Assembly: GCA_902478365.1 (NCBI GenBank) | Contig: CABSKX010000015.1 | Location: forward strand, 1-42,613 | Direction of reading: 5' to 3' | DNA: 42,613 bases | From: an uncultured Collinsella sp. | Lineage (GTDB): Bacteria; Actinomycetota; Coriobacteriia; Coriobacteriales; Coriobacteriaceae | Shown here: in pieces, positions 14,569 to 22,860 of the stretch | How the letters are laid out: each line of letters starts with the position of its first letter | Position numbering within the stretch: position 1 is the stretch's first letter | The notes under the pieces: model-generated | Databases searched by the model: none | Seen by the model: only the letters and a program-made list of their open reading frames with translations | Told to the model about the DNA's origin: nothing | Made by a program: the position numbers and the translations under genes

Positions 14569-15806
14569 TTAATATAGGTACGGTGCGGAAACTTTAATCC
14601 CGGGAACAACTTGCTCGTGAGCTCGCAGAAGTAGCCATCCGTCATGCTCGAAATGTAATCCACTACGGTCTGATCTTTATCGTCCTGCCAGGCATAGGCG
14701 CGATTGTAGTAGGAAAGCTGCTGCTCAATGCGAGAAATATGATGCTTAAAGATGTACGAGGACTCGTCGCCTTCATTTATATCCTGCAGGCAATGGTCGT
14801 AGAGCTTTTCGAACGCCTCGCGCAGCTCCGCTTCGGAGTCGCCTTCGATGCCGCCCTTGCTATAGATCTTTACGTAGTTCTCGCGCTTGGCTCGGCTGAT
14901 TTCCTCAAACAGCTCCTCACTCATCTCGATGCGCGGCTTGCCATAGCTGTGCTCAACGATATCGATGGAGGCATGCGTAAGGATCCAGCTGTTGTATGCC
15001 CCACCCAGGCCATCGTCAAACGCGTCGGGCGACAGCAGACCCGCCGCAATGGCGTCTTGGCGATCGCGTCCAACATAGGCAAGGATATCCGAGATGCGGA
15101 CCACACAGCCCTCGAGCGTCATGGGACGTAGGTGCTCAATTGCGCCATATCCCTTGGCAATGCAGTCCTCAACCGTCTGATCGAACTGGTCAAAGGAGCA
15201 CATGTCCGAGAGCTCAAACACGCGTTGCTCGTACTCGCCGTTATGGCACAAGACGCCGTCGAGCGTCTGGAGCGACACGTTGCGGCCATACAGCGCGTCG
15301 AGCACGCGGACCGACTGCACGTTATGGAAAAAGTAGCGGCCGGTACGCTCGTGATAGATATCGTTGAGAAAGCGCTCACCGGCATGGCCGAAAGGCGTGT
15401 GTCCCAAGTCGTGGCCTAAGCCAATTGCCTCGATTAGATCGCAGTTGAGCCCCAGGGCGCGACCGATATCGCGTGCGATACGCGAGACAAGCTGCACGTG
15501 CAAACCGCGGCGCGACAGATCATCATTACTACGGAAGCTAAAGACCTGCGTTTTGCCTGCATAACGCGTGTACGCCGGAAGATGAAGAATCTTTTCGGTA
15601 TCACGCATAAACGCCGGACGCATAAGCGTGCCTTTGTCGGCAGCGCGATCAATACGACGAATGACCTGGTCGTCGTTGCAACGATACGGATTGACGGCAC
15701 CCGAAGCGCGATCGGCGGAAATGCGCTCGACGAGTTCGGGCGACAACGCCGCGGGAATGCGGTCCATGCGCGCCTTAATGACGGCCGTTTCTTGATTAGT
15801 TGCCAT
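14559..15806 (-). CDS. Deoxyguanosinetriphosphate triphosphohydrolase-like HD protein
   Basis: A 415-residue HD-superfamily hydrolase of the dGTPase type, which cuts dNTPs to nucleoside and triphosphate. Motifs in order: TRYAGKTQVFSF and LSRRGLHVQLVSRIARDIGRA with the first His, then the HD motif in IGLGHDLGHTPFGHAGE (about 138-154). A further His and Asp lie in CHNGEYE and CVVRISDILAYVGRD. The start at 15806 (MATNQETAV) has AAGGAG 6 bases upstream, while the frame runs 9 codons further. The gene lies 31 bases after the prepilin peptidase stop and 60 bases before rarA. Its final codons form half of the SOS-like palindrome. Substrate range among dNTPs is not predictable. Confidence 0.88.
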   Translation of the reverse strand: MATNQETAVIKARMDRIPAALSPELVERISADRASGAVNPYRCNDDQVIRRIDRAADKGTLMRPAFMRDTEKILHLPAYTRYAGKTQVFSFRSNDDLSRRGLHVQLVSRIARDIGRALGLNCDLIEAIGLGHDLGHTPFGHAGERFLNDIYHERTGRYFFHNVQSVRVLDALYGRNVSLQTLDGVLCHNGEYEQRVFELSDMCSFDQFDQTVEDCIAKGYGAIEHLRPMTLEGCVVRISDILAYVGRDRQDAIAAGLLSPDAFDDGLGGAYNSWILTHASIDIVEHSYGKPRIEMSEELFEEISRAKRENYVKIYSKGGIEGDSEAELREAFEKLYDHCLQDINEGDESSYIFKHHISRIEQQLSYYNRAYAWQDDKDQTVVDYISSMTDGYFCELTSKLFPGLKFPHRTYINER

Positions 15807-15837
15807 GGCATGCTCCTTAAGAAGGATGCGCAATCGG

Positions 15838-16260
15838 TTACAATGTGCAGCCCACGACCTCGATTATGGCAAAAATCGGCACCAAAAACGGGAGCAATGG
15901 CAGGGAGCGCGATTTTGTGAAGAGACAGGAGAGGGCCAGGGCCAGGAGCGAGACGGCAAATGCCACGATGCCGCCCAGAGGGTCGAGCGTGCAAAGCGCG
16001 AAGAGCGCCTTGACGTCCCCCATGCCAATGCCGGGGGCGTGGCGAACACGACGCCAGAGTGACTCAGTAAGCACAAGGGCAAGGTAGACGATGACCGCAA
16101 GACCGGCATGGTCAAGCGCCGTATTAACACCTCTGTCGAGCCAAACGCCTGCTAACGCCGCCACGGCACACGCGCCGGCAAGCTCATTGGGAAACCGCCG
16201 CTCACGGACATCAACCACCGCACCGGCAAAGATACAAATCCAAAATGGGATGTAGGACAT
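15838..16260 (-). CDS. Stand-alone prepilin peptidase (A24 family), no methylase domain
   Basis: A 140-residue polytopic membrane aspartic protease of the type IV prepilin leader peptidase family. The two catalytic aspartates are seen in VVDVRERRFPNEL and in IGMGDVKALF (the GxGD motif). About five hydrophobic segments are present. The N-terminal methyltransferase part of full PilD/ComC enzymes is missing, so it resembles the short TadV/CpaA-type form, which processes Flp/Tad pilins. No pilin or Tad gene is nearby. GGAGG lies 7 bases before the ATG. It follows a strong terminator and is probably the first gene of a unit with the dGTPase-like gene. Confidence 0.85.
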   Translation of the reverse strand: MSYIPFWICIFAGAVVDVRERRFPNELAGACAVAALAGVWLDRGVNTALDHAGLAVIVYLALVLTESLWRRVRHAPGIGMGDVKALFALCTLDPLGGIVAFAVSLLALALSCLFTKSRSLPLLPFLVPIFAIIEVVGCTL

Positions 16261-16292
16261 CGTGCACCTCCATGGTCAGCTGCTCAAACGCA

Positions 16293-16333
16293 AAAACCAC
16301 CACAAAGGTGCCTGTCCCCTTTGTGGTGGTTTT
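16293..16333. terminator. Perfect 16-bp hairpin terminator with GGACAGG loop
   Basis: AAAACCACCACAAAGG and its exact reverse complement enclose a 9-base loop reading GGACAGGCA on the minus strand. T-runs occur on both exits. It lies 9 bases after the glycosyltransferase stop and serves that gene on the minus strand. Confidence 0.85.
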
Positions 16334-16341
16334 AGTGGTGG

Positions 16342-17637
16342 TTATTTGGCGCCTTGCATGACCTCGTCGAGGGTAACGTTGACGGCGTGCTGCGTCGGGA
16401 CCCAGTCGACCTTTAGGAACAGAGCAGCCACCGTGATGGGGATATAGCTGAACATAAAGATCGGGAAGGTAAACAGGTTGGTCACCAAACGCCACTTTTG
16501 CGCGCAATGAATGTGCTTGTACTCGAAGATGGTCGTGAGTAGCGCCAGGATAAAGAAGGTCTGGTACATCATCACGAAGGTCATAATGAGCGAGGCGGCA
16601 CAAGCCTGCATCTCGACCTCGGTGGCCAAGAAGCCGTGCGAAAGCCCGCCCACGATGAGGAAGGTCACGTTGGCGAGCATGGAGATCAGGGACAGCAGCA
16701 TACCCGGCGCGATCGTCATAAACATGTCGTACGCGGCAAAGCGATGATAGCGGAATGTCGATTTGACAAGATGCTTGCCATAGGTAAAAAAGACCTGGTA
16801 GAAGCCCTTGGTCCAGCGCATGCGCTGTTTCCAGGACGCCTTAAACGTCACCGGCTGCTCGTCAAAGAACTCCGCCGGCGCATAACCGATGCGGATGCCG
16901 TGAATGGCGCAGAACGTGGTGAACTGGATATCCTCGGTCAACGTATGGAACTGCCAACCGTGCATGCCCTCGATAACGCTGGCGGAGATGAGGTAGCCCG
17001 AACCCGAGACGGCGCAAGACGTCTTGCAGATGTTGCGCGCGTTGTTGAGAAAGCGCGCCTCGCGCAGATACCACGTGGCGTTGGCCGCAGAGATCCACGA
17101 GCTGCCGAAGTTCTTAGAGTTGCGATAGCTCGTGACCACATGGAAGCCCTGATCAAAGGCGTCATTCATCTTGGATACGTAATCGCGGGAGATAACATTG
17201 TCGGCATCGAAGATGAAGTAGCCCTCAAACGTGTCGGGATACTCGTTGAGAATGCGATCGAAACCAAAGTCCATGACCCAGCTCTTGCCCTTGCGGGCCA
17301 GGTCGTTGCGCTCGTAAACAATGGCACCGGCCTCGCGCGCGAGCTGTGCGGTGTTGTCGGTGCAGGCGTCGGCGACCACGAAGACCTCGATGAGTTCGGA
17401 GGGATAATCCTGGTCCTTGATAGAGCGAACGAGATTGGCAATAACGGCTTCCTCGTTATGCGCCGCGATAAAGAAGGCATAGCGGTGGAGTTTTTTGGCC
17501 TTGGGAGGCGCGACCTCGCCACGAAGAGCGCCAATGACAAAGAAGACCACCTGGTACAGAAAGCAGACCGTGAGCAGCGTGACGACAATCTGGTTGAAAA
17601 TCACGATGGGTGTGTTGGTTTGTAAAAAGGCGAGCAT
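16342..17637 (-). CDS. Membrane-bound family 2 glycosyltransferase
   Basis: A 431-residue GT-A-fold enzyme. One membrane helix (about 10-37) precedes the catalytic domain, which begins YAFFIAAHNEEAVIANLVRSI. The nucleotide-sugar site shows VVADACTDNT and the DxD motif FIFDADN. The acceptor part has GSGYLIS, the catalytic-base region LTEDIQFT and the processive-type motif KQRMRWTKGF. The last third has three or four membrane helices. This layout matches cellulose/hyaluronan/poly-GlcNAc synthases, so export of a polysaccharide is plausible, but the sugar is unknown. GGGAG precedes the ATG. Upstream, TTGAAC and AGATAT at 17-base spacing could be its promoter. No partner polysaccharide genes are adjacent. 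Confidence 0.88.
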   Translation of the reverse strand: MLAFLQTNTPIVIFNQIVVTLLTVCFLYQVVFFVIGALRGEVAPPKAKKLHRYAFFIAAHNEEAVIANLVRSIKDQDYPSELIEVFVVADACTDNTAQLAREAGAIVYERNDLARKGKSWVMDFGFDRILNEYPDTFEGYFIFDADNVISRDYVSKMNDAFDQGFHVVTSYRNSKNFGSSWISAANATWYLREARFLNNARNICKTSCAVSGSGYLISASVIEGMHGWQFHTLTEDIQFTTFCAIHGIRIGYAPAEFFDEQPVTFKASWKQRMRWTKGFYQVFFTYGKHLVKSTFRYHRFAAYDMFMTIAPGMLLSLISMLANVTFLIVGGLSHGFLATEVEMQACAASLIMTFVMMYQTFFILALLTTIFEYKHIHCAQKWRLVTNLFTFPIFMFSYIPITVAALFLKVDWVPTQHAVNVTLDEVMQGAK

Positions 17638-17719
17638 GCAGGCTCCCAGGAACGCGTTACGTAAACAATCGTATATCTTACCGCAGGCTTACCGAGTTCA
17701 AGAAACCACCTAATACCGG

Positions 17720-18733
17720 CTAGGCTTCGAGAAGGCCAAGCTGCGGGACGATGTCGTCGCCGGCGGCGGTGCGGCCAAGCGAACGCGGGGCCAGGTCGTC
17801 AAGAACCGCAGCGAGATCCCACGGCAGCTCGTCGCGGCATTCGATGCGCTCGCCCGTCACGGGATGGTCGAATGCGACGCGCCAGGAATGAAGGAATTGC
17901 CTGGTCAGACCCTGATCGGCGCGTGCATCGCACTTGCCGTAGAGTGGATCGCCCACGCAGGCGTGGTTGATATGGCGCATATGCACACGAATCTGATGCG
18001 TGCGGCCCGTAAACAGGTGGCACTCGACGAGCGTATAGCCGTCGTCAAATCGCGTGGAATCAAAGCGCTCGAGCACCTTAAAGGTCGTGATGGCCTGGCG
18101 CGCGAAAGGGTCGTCCGAAACCGCCATCTTGACACGGTCGCGCGTGGAACGGGCAATGCCGGTGTTAATGGTGCCCTCATCCATAGCGATATGACCGTGA
18201 ACGAGCGTGATATAACGACGATCGAGCGTGCGCGTGCGGATGAGATTTTGGAGCGCGCGCTGGGTGTCGTCGTCCTTTGCAGCAAGCATGAGACCCGAGG
18301 TATCGCGATCCAAACGATGCACGATACCGGGGCGGTCCTCGCCCTGCACGGTGCCCAGATGGTCGATACCACAGTGATAGACCAGGGCATTCGCGAGCGT
18401 ACCGCTCTCATGACCATGTGCAGGATGGCACACCAGGCCGCGCTGCTTGGAGAGCACAATGAGATAGTCGTCCTCATAGCGGATATCGAGGGGAATGGCC
18501 TCGGGAATCACGTCGGTCGGGTCGTGCGGCTCGGGCAGGTCGACCGAAATACGGTCGCCGGCTCGCACGGCGTACTTTTTGGACAGGCAGGTCTCGCCAT
18601 TGACGGCAACAGCGCCCCCCTCGATCAGATGCGCGCAGGCAGAACGCGTAGGACAGCCGTCATTGGCGCCCAGATAGGCATCAAGACGCTGACCAGCGGC
18701 ATCGTCGGCAACAAGGATATGAATGTCGGCCAT
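17720..18733 (-). CDS. RluD/RluA family 23S rRNA pseudouridine synthase
   Basis: A 337-residue pseudouridine synthase. The N-terminal S4 RNA-binding domain (about 10-75, AGQRLDAYLGAND ... GGAVAVNGE) is followed by the catalytic domain. The catalytic aspartate lies in VHRLDRDTSGLMLAAK, with YITLVHGHI and LFTGRTHQIRVHMRHI in the usual order. An extra C-terminal segment of about 40 residues (ending DDIVPQLGLLEA) follows. The ATG overlaps the lspA stop as TAATG, so the two are coupled, a pairing common in Gram-positive bacteria. Which uridines it modifies cannot be decided from sequence. Confidence 0.93.
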   Translation of the reverse strand: MADIHILVADDAAGQRLDAYLGANDGCPTRSACAHLIEGGAVAVNGETCLSKKYAVRAGDRISVDLPEPHDPTDVIPEAIPLDIRYEDDYLIVLSKQRGLVCHPAHGHESGTLANALVYHCGIDHLGTVQGEDRPGIVHRLDRDTSGLMLAAKDDDTQRALQNLIRTRTLDRRYITLVHGHIAMDEGTINTGIARSTRDRVKMAVSDDPFARQAITTFKVLERFDSTRFDDGYTLVECHLFTGRTHQIRVHMRHINHACVGDPLYGKCDARADQGLTRQFLHSWRVAFDHPVTGERIECRDELPWDLAAVLDDLAPRSLGRTAAGDDIVPQLGLLEA

Positions 18734-19332
18734 TAGCGCTCGTTCCTTTCGCGAATTTTGCGGGCACGCTCCCCGCGTTGCTGGGCCTTGCGCTTAGCGC
18801 GGGCCTCGTCACGGGCGTTAAGCTCGGCGGTCGCATCGACCTCACGGGCAGCGGGGCTCAAGAACATGTAGCCGAAGAGGGCGAGCACGACGCCCAAGGT
18901 AATGCCGATATCGGCCACATTGAAGACGGGGAAGTCGATGAAGGTGGTGGCAATAAAATCGGTCACGAAGCCAAAGGCCAAACGATCGATAGCGTTGCCG
19001 ATGGCACCGCCCGCAACCATCGCCATGCCCACAACCTCAAGATGGGCGAGCTGGGGTGCACGAACGAGGTACACGGCAATAGCGATAATGACCGCCAACG
19101 CCAGCACGGCAAACGCGATGCCATGCCCCTCGCCCATGCTAAAGGCAGCACCGATATTGCGAACAAACATAAAGTCGATGACACCGGGGATAACGGTCAC
19201 ATGCAAAGCGTCGCCCACGGCACGAACCGCAAGCTTGGCCAGCTGGTCAACAAGCAGCACAACCAGCGCCACCCCACCAGCAACACCCAACCGCCAACGC
19301 AAAGGCGGCGTCATATCCCCAGCACGACCCAA
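18733..19332 (-). CDS. lspA: Lipoprotein signal peptidase (signal peptidase II)
   Basis: LspA cuts prolipoprotein signal peptides in the membrane. The 199-residue product has four membrane helices. The catalytic aspartates are in GGAIGNAIDRL and FNVADIGITLG, and VRNIGAAFSM provides the conserved Asn-x-Gly-Ala-Ala-Phe element. The C-terminal 45 residues are a charged, Arg/Ala/Glu-rich tail beyond the usual family length. Start choice: TTG at 19332 has TAGGGG 6-7 bases upstream, whereas the first ATG (19314) has a G-run too close to serve. The TTG is listed. It lies downstream of ileS with a large hairpin between. Confidence 0.92.
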   Translation of the reverse strand: MGRAGDMTPPLRWRLGVAGGVALVVLLVDQLAKLAVRAVGDALHVTVIPGVIDFMFVRNIGAAFSMGEGHGIAFAVLALAVIIAIAVYLVRAPQLAHLEVVGMAMVAGGAIGNAIDRLAFGFVTDFIATTFIDFPVFNVADIGITLGVVLALFGYMFLSPAAREVDATAELNARDEARAKRKAQQRGERARKIRERNER

Positions 19333-19433
19333 ATCAATCCCCTACCCTCAAGAACATCGAATTACGTATAACGCAAATCAATATCTTATATTGACCAGCA
19401 ACGAAATAGCCGATGATTCGTTACCGACAGCGA

Positions 19434-19532
19434 AAACCCGCCAGAGCGAGCAAGGTGCCTTGAAGCAAGGCGGCATAGACCTTATGGTCATGCCGCCGAA
19501 GCTGAAAGGCAGATTGCCGCTCTGACGGGTTT
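19434..19532. repeat. 99-nt near-continuous hairpin element between ileS and lspA
   Basis: Outer arms of 15 bp (AAACCCGCCAGAGCG with CGCTCTGACGGGTTT, one mismatch) enclose a second helix (GCAA-GCCTT with AAGGC-TTGC, 3x3 internal loop). Inside that is an apical helix, GGCGGCAT-A-GACC with GGTC-ATGCCGCC, and a TTAT loop. The internal loop carries GAAGC on both sides. On the minus strand it ends GGGTTTTC. It could be a terminator for ileS, a REP/MITE-like palindromic repeat, or a structured RNA. Confidence 0.7.
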
Positions 19533-19545
19533 GCAGCGTCGAGCC

Positions 19546-19573
19546 GTTACGCGGTTTGGTAAAACCGCGTAAC
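19546..19573. terminator. 12-bp perfect hairpin at the ileS stop codon
   Basis: GTTACGCGGTTT and AAACCGCGTAAC with a 4-base loop (GGTA on plus). It starts at the last base of the ileS stop codon. No U-tract follows on the minus strand, so it may be an mRNA 3'-end stabiliser rather than a full terminator. Confidence 0.45.
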
Positions 19574-22374
19574 TACAGCGCGTCGGCGCAGCGCTTACAG
19601 ATATGCGCGTGGCCGTTGTACTCGCCGACGGTGGTGCGATAGTTCCAGCAACGGTCGCAGCACTCGCCCTCGGCAGCCTCAATGGCAACGGAGAGCTCCT
19701 CGCCCTGGGTCAACTCAACATCGGAGACGATGTAGAACTCGGCCAGGTCGACGGCCTTGTCGCCGGTCAACAGCGTATACATCTCGGCGGGAACGACCGC
19801 CTTGACGCGGACCTGCTGGCTCTTGGTGAAGGTGCCGGCGGAGCGGGCATCCTCAAGGGCCTTGGTCACGGCGCTACGGAGCTCGAGTGAGGCCTCGAGC
19901 ACGCCCTCAAACTCATTGGCCTCGTCGACCGTAATGGGCGACTTGTACCAATCGAGCAGCGCGGCGTACTTCTGGTGATCGACGCAGCCGGCGGGCGCAT
20001 AGGCCATGGCCTCGTCGACCGTGTAGGACAGGATCGGCTGCAGGTCGCGCATGAGCATCGAGAAGAGCTCGGCAAGCACGGTCTGGGCGCTGCGGCGCTC
20101 GAGCGAGCCGGGCTTCTCGCAGTACAGACGGTCCTTCAGGGCGTCGAGGTACACGTTGGAGAGCTCGGTAACCACGAAGTCGTAGAGCGCACGGTAGGCG
20201 CGCGGGAACTCGTAGCTGGCGTAGGCGTCGTCGACCTCGGCCTGGACCTGAGTCAGGCGGGCAACCATGAGCTTGTCGAGCGGCAGCAGGTCGGCAAAGG
20301 CGACGCCGTCGGTCTCAGGCTCAAACTGACCCTCGAGCTCGGAGAGCAGGAAGCGCAGCGTGTTGCGGAAACGACGGTAGGCATCGGACGTACGAGCAAG
20401 GATCTCATGGTCGATGGACACGTCGGAGCTGGTATCAACGGACGCAACCCACAGGCGGATGATGTCGGCGCCCATCTCGTCGCAGACCTTGTTGGGGTCG
20501 ATGACGTTGCCGAGCGACTTGGACATCTTACGGCCCTGGCCATCAAGCGTGAAGCCCTGCGAGACGACCGCCTTGTACGGAGCGTGGCCGTTGGCGCCCA
20601 CCGAGGTGAGCAGCGAGCTCTGGAACCAACCGCGGTGCTGGTCGGAGCCCTCGAGGTACACGTCCGCCGGGTACTCAAGCTCGGGGCGGTACTCGCAGAC
20701 GGCCTTCCAAGACACGCCGGAATCCCACCACACGTCGAGGATGTCCTTATCGGCCTTGAGGTGATGGCCGCCGCACTTGGGGCAGACGCAGGCCTCGCCC
20801 AGGTAGCTCTCGGGAGCGTCGGTGAACCAGGCGTCGGAGCCCTTCTCGTGGAAGAGCTTGATGACGGCATCGAGCGTGGCGTCGTTCATGACCTTCTCGC
20901 CGCAGTCGGCGCAGGTGTAGCTGGGGATGGGCACGCCCCAGTTGCGCTGACGGCTGATGCACCAGTCGGGGCGCTGCTCGACCATGGCGCCAATGCGGTT
21001 TGCCGCGTGGGCCGGATACCACTTGACGTTCTCGCGGACCTCTTTGCCAGCCTGCTCGCGCAAACCGGTCTTGTCCATCGAGACAAACCACTGGTCGGTA
21101 GCACGGAAGAGCACCGGGTGCTTGCAGCGCCAGCAGTGCGGATAGCTGTGCGTGATCTTCTTCTCGAGGACGAGGGTGCCGCGCTCGCGCAGGAACTCGA
21201 TGATGTGCGGGTTGGCCTCGTCGGTGTCCATACCGCTGAAGGGGCCACCGGTGCCAAACTCCTCACCGGTGTAGAACTTGCCGTCGTCATCGACCGGCAT
21301 GCAGATGTCGGTGATGCCCTCCTTGAGGCAGGCAAAGTAGTCGTCGACGCCGTGGCCGGGCGAGTTGTGGACGATACCGGTACCGTCGTCGACACCGACA
21401 TAATCGGCCAGCAGCGCCACGCCCTCGACACCGTCAAAGATCGGCTGCTTGTAGTGGATGTGGTGGAAGGTCTCGGCGGGAACCACATAGGGCTTGCCGT
21501 CGACCATGACCGGGGTGTACTCCCAGCCAAACTCCTCGCAGCACTTGGGAGCCAGGTCCTCGAGCATGACCTCGGCGCGGCCGTCGTGCTCAACAGCGAC
21601 GTAGGCGGCACCGGGCTTGAGGGAAACTGCCTGGTCGGAGGGGATGGTCCACGGCGTGGTCGTCCAGATGATAAAGTCGACCGGGCCGTCGAAGTTCTCG
21701 AGGCCGGCGGGCTTGGAGGTCATCTCAAAGCGCACGAAGATGGACGGGCTCGTCTCGTCGGAGTACTCAATCTCGGCCTCGGCGAGTGCGGTGTGGCAGT
21801 GCTTGCACCAGTGGACGGGCTTATGACCGCGATAGATCATGCCCTTATCGAACATGGCCTTGAAGACCTCAATGTCGGCGGCGTCATGCTGGTGATAGAG
21901 CGTCAGATACGGGTTGTCCCAGTCGCCAAGCACGCCAAGGCGACGGAAGCCAGCCTTCTGGAGCTCGATGTTCTCGACAGCGAACTTGTTGCAAAGCTCG
22001 CGGATCTTAGCCGTGGAGGTCTGGTTGAACTTCTCGGTGCCGAGCTTCTCCTCGACCTTGTGCTCGATCGGCTGACCGTGGCAGTCCCAACCGGGGACAT
22101 AGGGAACCTCATAGCCCTGCATCATCCAGTAACGGTTGATCATGTCCTTGGAGATCTTGTTCATGGCGTGGCCGATGTGGATCGGGCCGTTGGCGTACGG
22201 AGGGCCGTCGTGCAGCACGAACTTCTTGTGACCCTCGTTCTTCTTTAGAACTTGCTCGTAGACCTTGTTGTCCTGCCAGTCCTTGAGTCGCTTGGGCTCG
22301 GACTTGGAAAGACCGGCACGCATGGGAAATCCGGTTTTGGGCAGATTCATCGTCTGCTTGTACTCGTTTGCCAC
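19573..22374 (-). CDS. ileS: Isoleucyl-tRNA synthetase
   Basis: Class I synthetase charging tRNA-Ile. The 933-residue protein has the HIGH motif in GPIHIGHAMNKI, a large editing domain (about 190-400), the KMSKS motif in GRKMSKSLGN, the anticodon-binding region, and a C-terminal zinc finger CDRCWNYRT ... HICKRC. Two extra CxxC pairs (CADCGEKV and CPKCGGHH) lie before the KMSKS loop. The start is the GTG at 22374: translation then begins ANEYKQTMNLPKTGFPMR, the normal family N-terminus, with AAAGGGG 4 bases upstream. The apparent 15-codon extension runs back toward the terminator. Expression is controlled by the T-box leader upstream. Confidence 0.97.
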   Translation of the reverse strand: MANEYKQTMNLPKTGFPMRAGLSKSEPKRLKDWQDNKVYEQVLKKNEGHKKFVLHDGPPYANGPIHIGHAMNKISKDMINRYWMMQGYEVPYVPGWDCHGQPIEHKVEEKLGTEKFNQTSTAKIRELCNKFAVENIELQKAGFRRLGVLGDWDNPYLTLYHQHDAADIEVFKAMFDKGMIYRGHKPVHWCKHCHTALAEAEIEYSDETSPSIFVRFEMTSKPAGLENFDGPVDFIIWTTTPWTIPSDQAVSLKPGAAYVAVEHDGRAEVMLEDLAPKCCEEFGWEYTPVMVDGKPYVVPAETFHHIHYKQPIFDGVEGVALLADYVGVDDGTGIVHNSPGHGVDDYFACLKEGITDICMPVDDDGKFYTGEEFGTGGPFSGMDTDEANPHIIEFLRERGTLVLEKKITHSYPHCWRCKHPVLFRATDQWFVSMDKTGLREQAGKEVRENVKWYPAHAANRIGAMVEQRPDWCISRQRNWGVPIPSYTCADCGEKVMNDATLDAVIKLFHEKGSDAWFTDAPESYLGEACVCPKCGGHHLKADKDILDVWWDSGVSWKAVCEYRPELEYPADVYLEGSDQHRGWFQSSLLTSVGANGHAPYKAVVSQGFTLDGQGRKMSKSLGNVIDPNKVCDEMGADIIRLWVASVDTSSDVSIDHEILARTSDAYRRFRNTLRFLLSELEGQFEPETDGVAFADLLPLDKLMVARLTQVQAEVDDAYASYEFPRAYRALYDFVVTELSNVYLDALKDRLYCEKPGSLERRSAQTVLAELFSMLMRDLQPILSYTVDEAMAYAPAGCVDHQKYAALLDWYKSPITVDEANEFEGVLEASLELRSAVTKALEDARSAGTFTKSQQVRVKAVVPAEMYTLLTGDKAVDLAEFYIVSDVELTQGEELSVAIEAAEGECCDRCWNYRTTVGEYNGHAHICKRCADAL

Positions 22375-22417
22375 GGTACCCCTTTCATGTCGTGGGCGCG
22401 CACGCCCTCTGGGCACC

Positions 22418-22454
22418 AAAAAAGCGCCCGTCCCTACAAGCTGGGACGAAGCGC
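22418..22454 (-). terminator. Intrinsic terminator of the ileS T-box
   Basis: On the minus strand GCGC-TTCGTCCC and GGGACGGGCGC form the stem (one bulge), with loop AGCTTGTA followed by TTTTTT. It lies 44 bases before the ileS GTG and forms when tRNA-Ile is charged. Confidence 0.85.
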
Positions 22455-22715
22455 CACAAAACAGGCAGTCTGCCCGTAAAAGCTCTTCGCTTAACCACCC
22501 AGCTTAGATGCCCTCGCCCGCGTATTCGCGCGCTCGCATCCGTTACTCGGCTGGCCTGTATCGACGGCCATCTCGGCGATGTCTACTAAGACGAACCTGC
22601 GCGGCACGTCCGTTGGGACCGCAGCTCCGGGGTGATTTTCATCAGTCGCATGCACGGGTTCTCAGCGCTCCCCGCTCTCTGTAGCATGCGGACGGCCGAC
22701 TACTCGTCCCCATCA
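22418..22715 (-). promoter_or_regulatory. T-box riboswitch (tRNA-Ile specific) in the ileS leader
   Basis: The leader fills the 486-base gap before ileS. In minus-strand order it has a GGGG/CCCC base helix and GACGAGTAGTC on the 5' side of the specifier loop. Helix GTC-C-GCATGC / GCATGC-GAC follows, with an apical AGAGAGCGGGG ... GAGAACCC region. The 3' specifier loop reads GATGAAAATCACC, with Ile codon ATC at 22634-22636. Downstream, GGGTGGTTAAGCGAAG (22485-22500) is the T-box proper; its TGGT (22494-22497) can pair with the ACCA end of uncharged tRNA-Ile. It is flanked by AAGCT/AGCTT and followed by the terminator. Specifier and gene agree. Confidence 0.85.
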
Positions 22716-22860
22716 ACGCTTATGCGGAGTATGCTAGCACGTTCCGCGCCGGCGAAAAACCCTCAACACTGGTTTTATACGTTCGAAATTTCTCGCGGCT
22801 GTGGACCTTCTCTTGGAGCAAAATACCTGAAAGCACTTTATCGAACGAAAGAAGGTTGCT

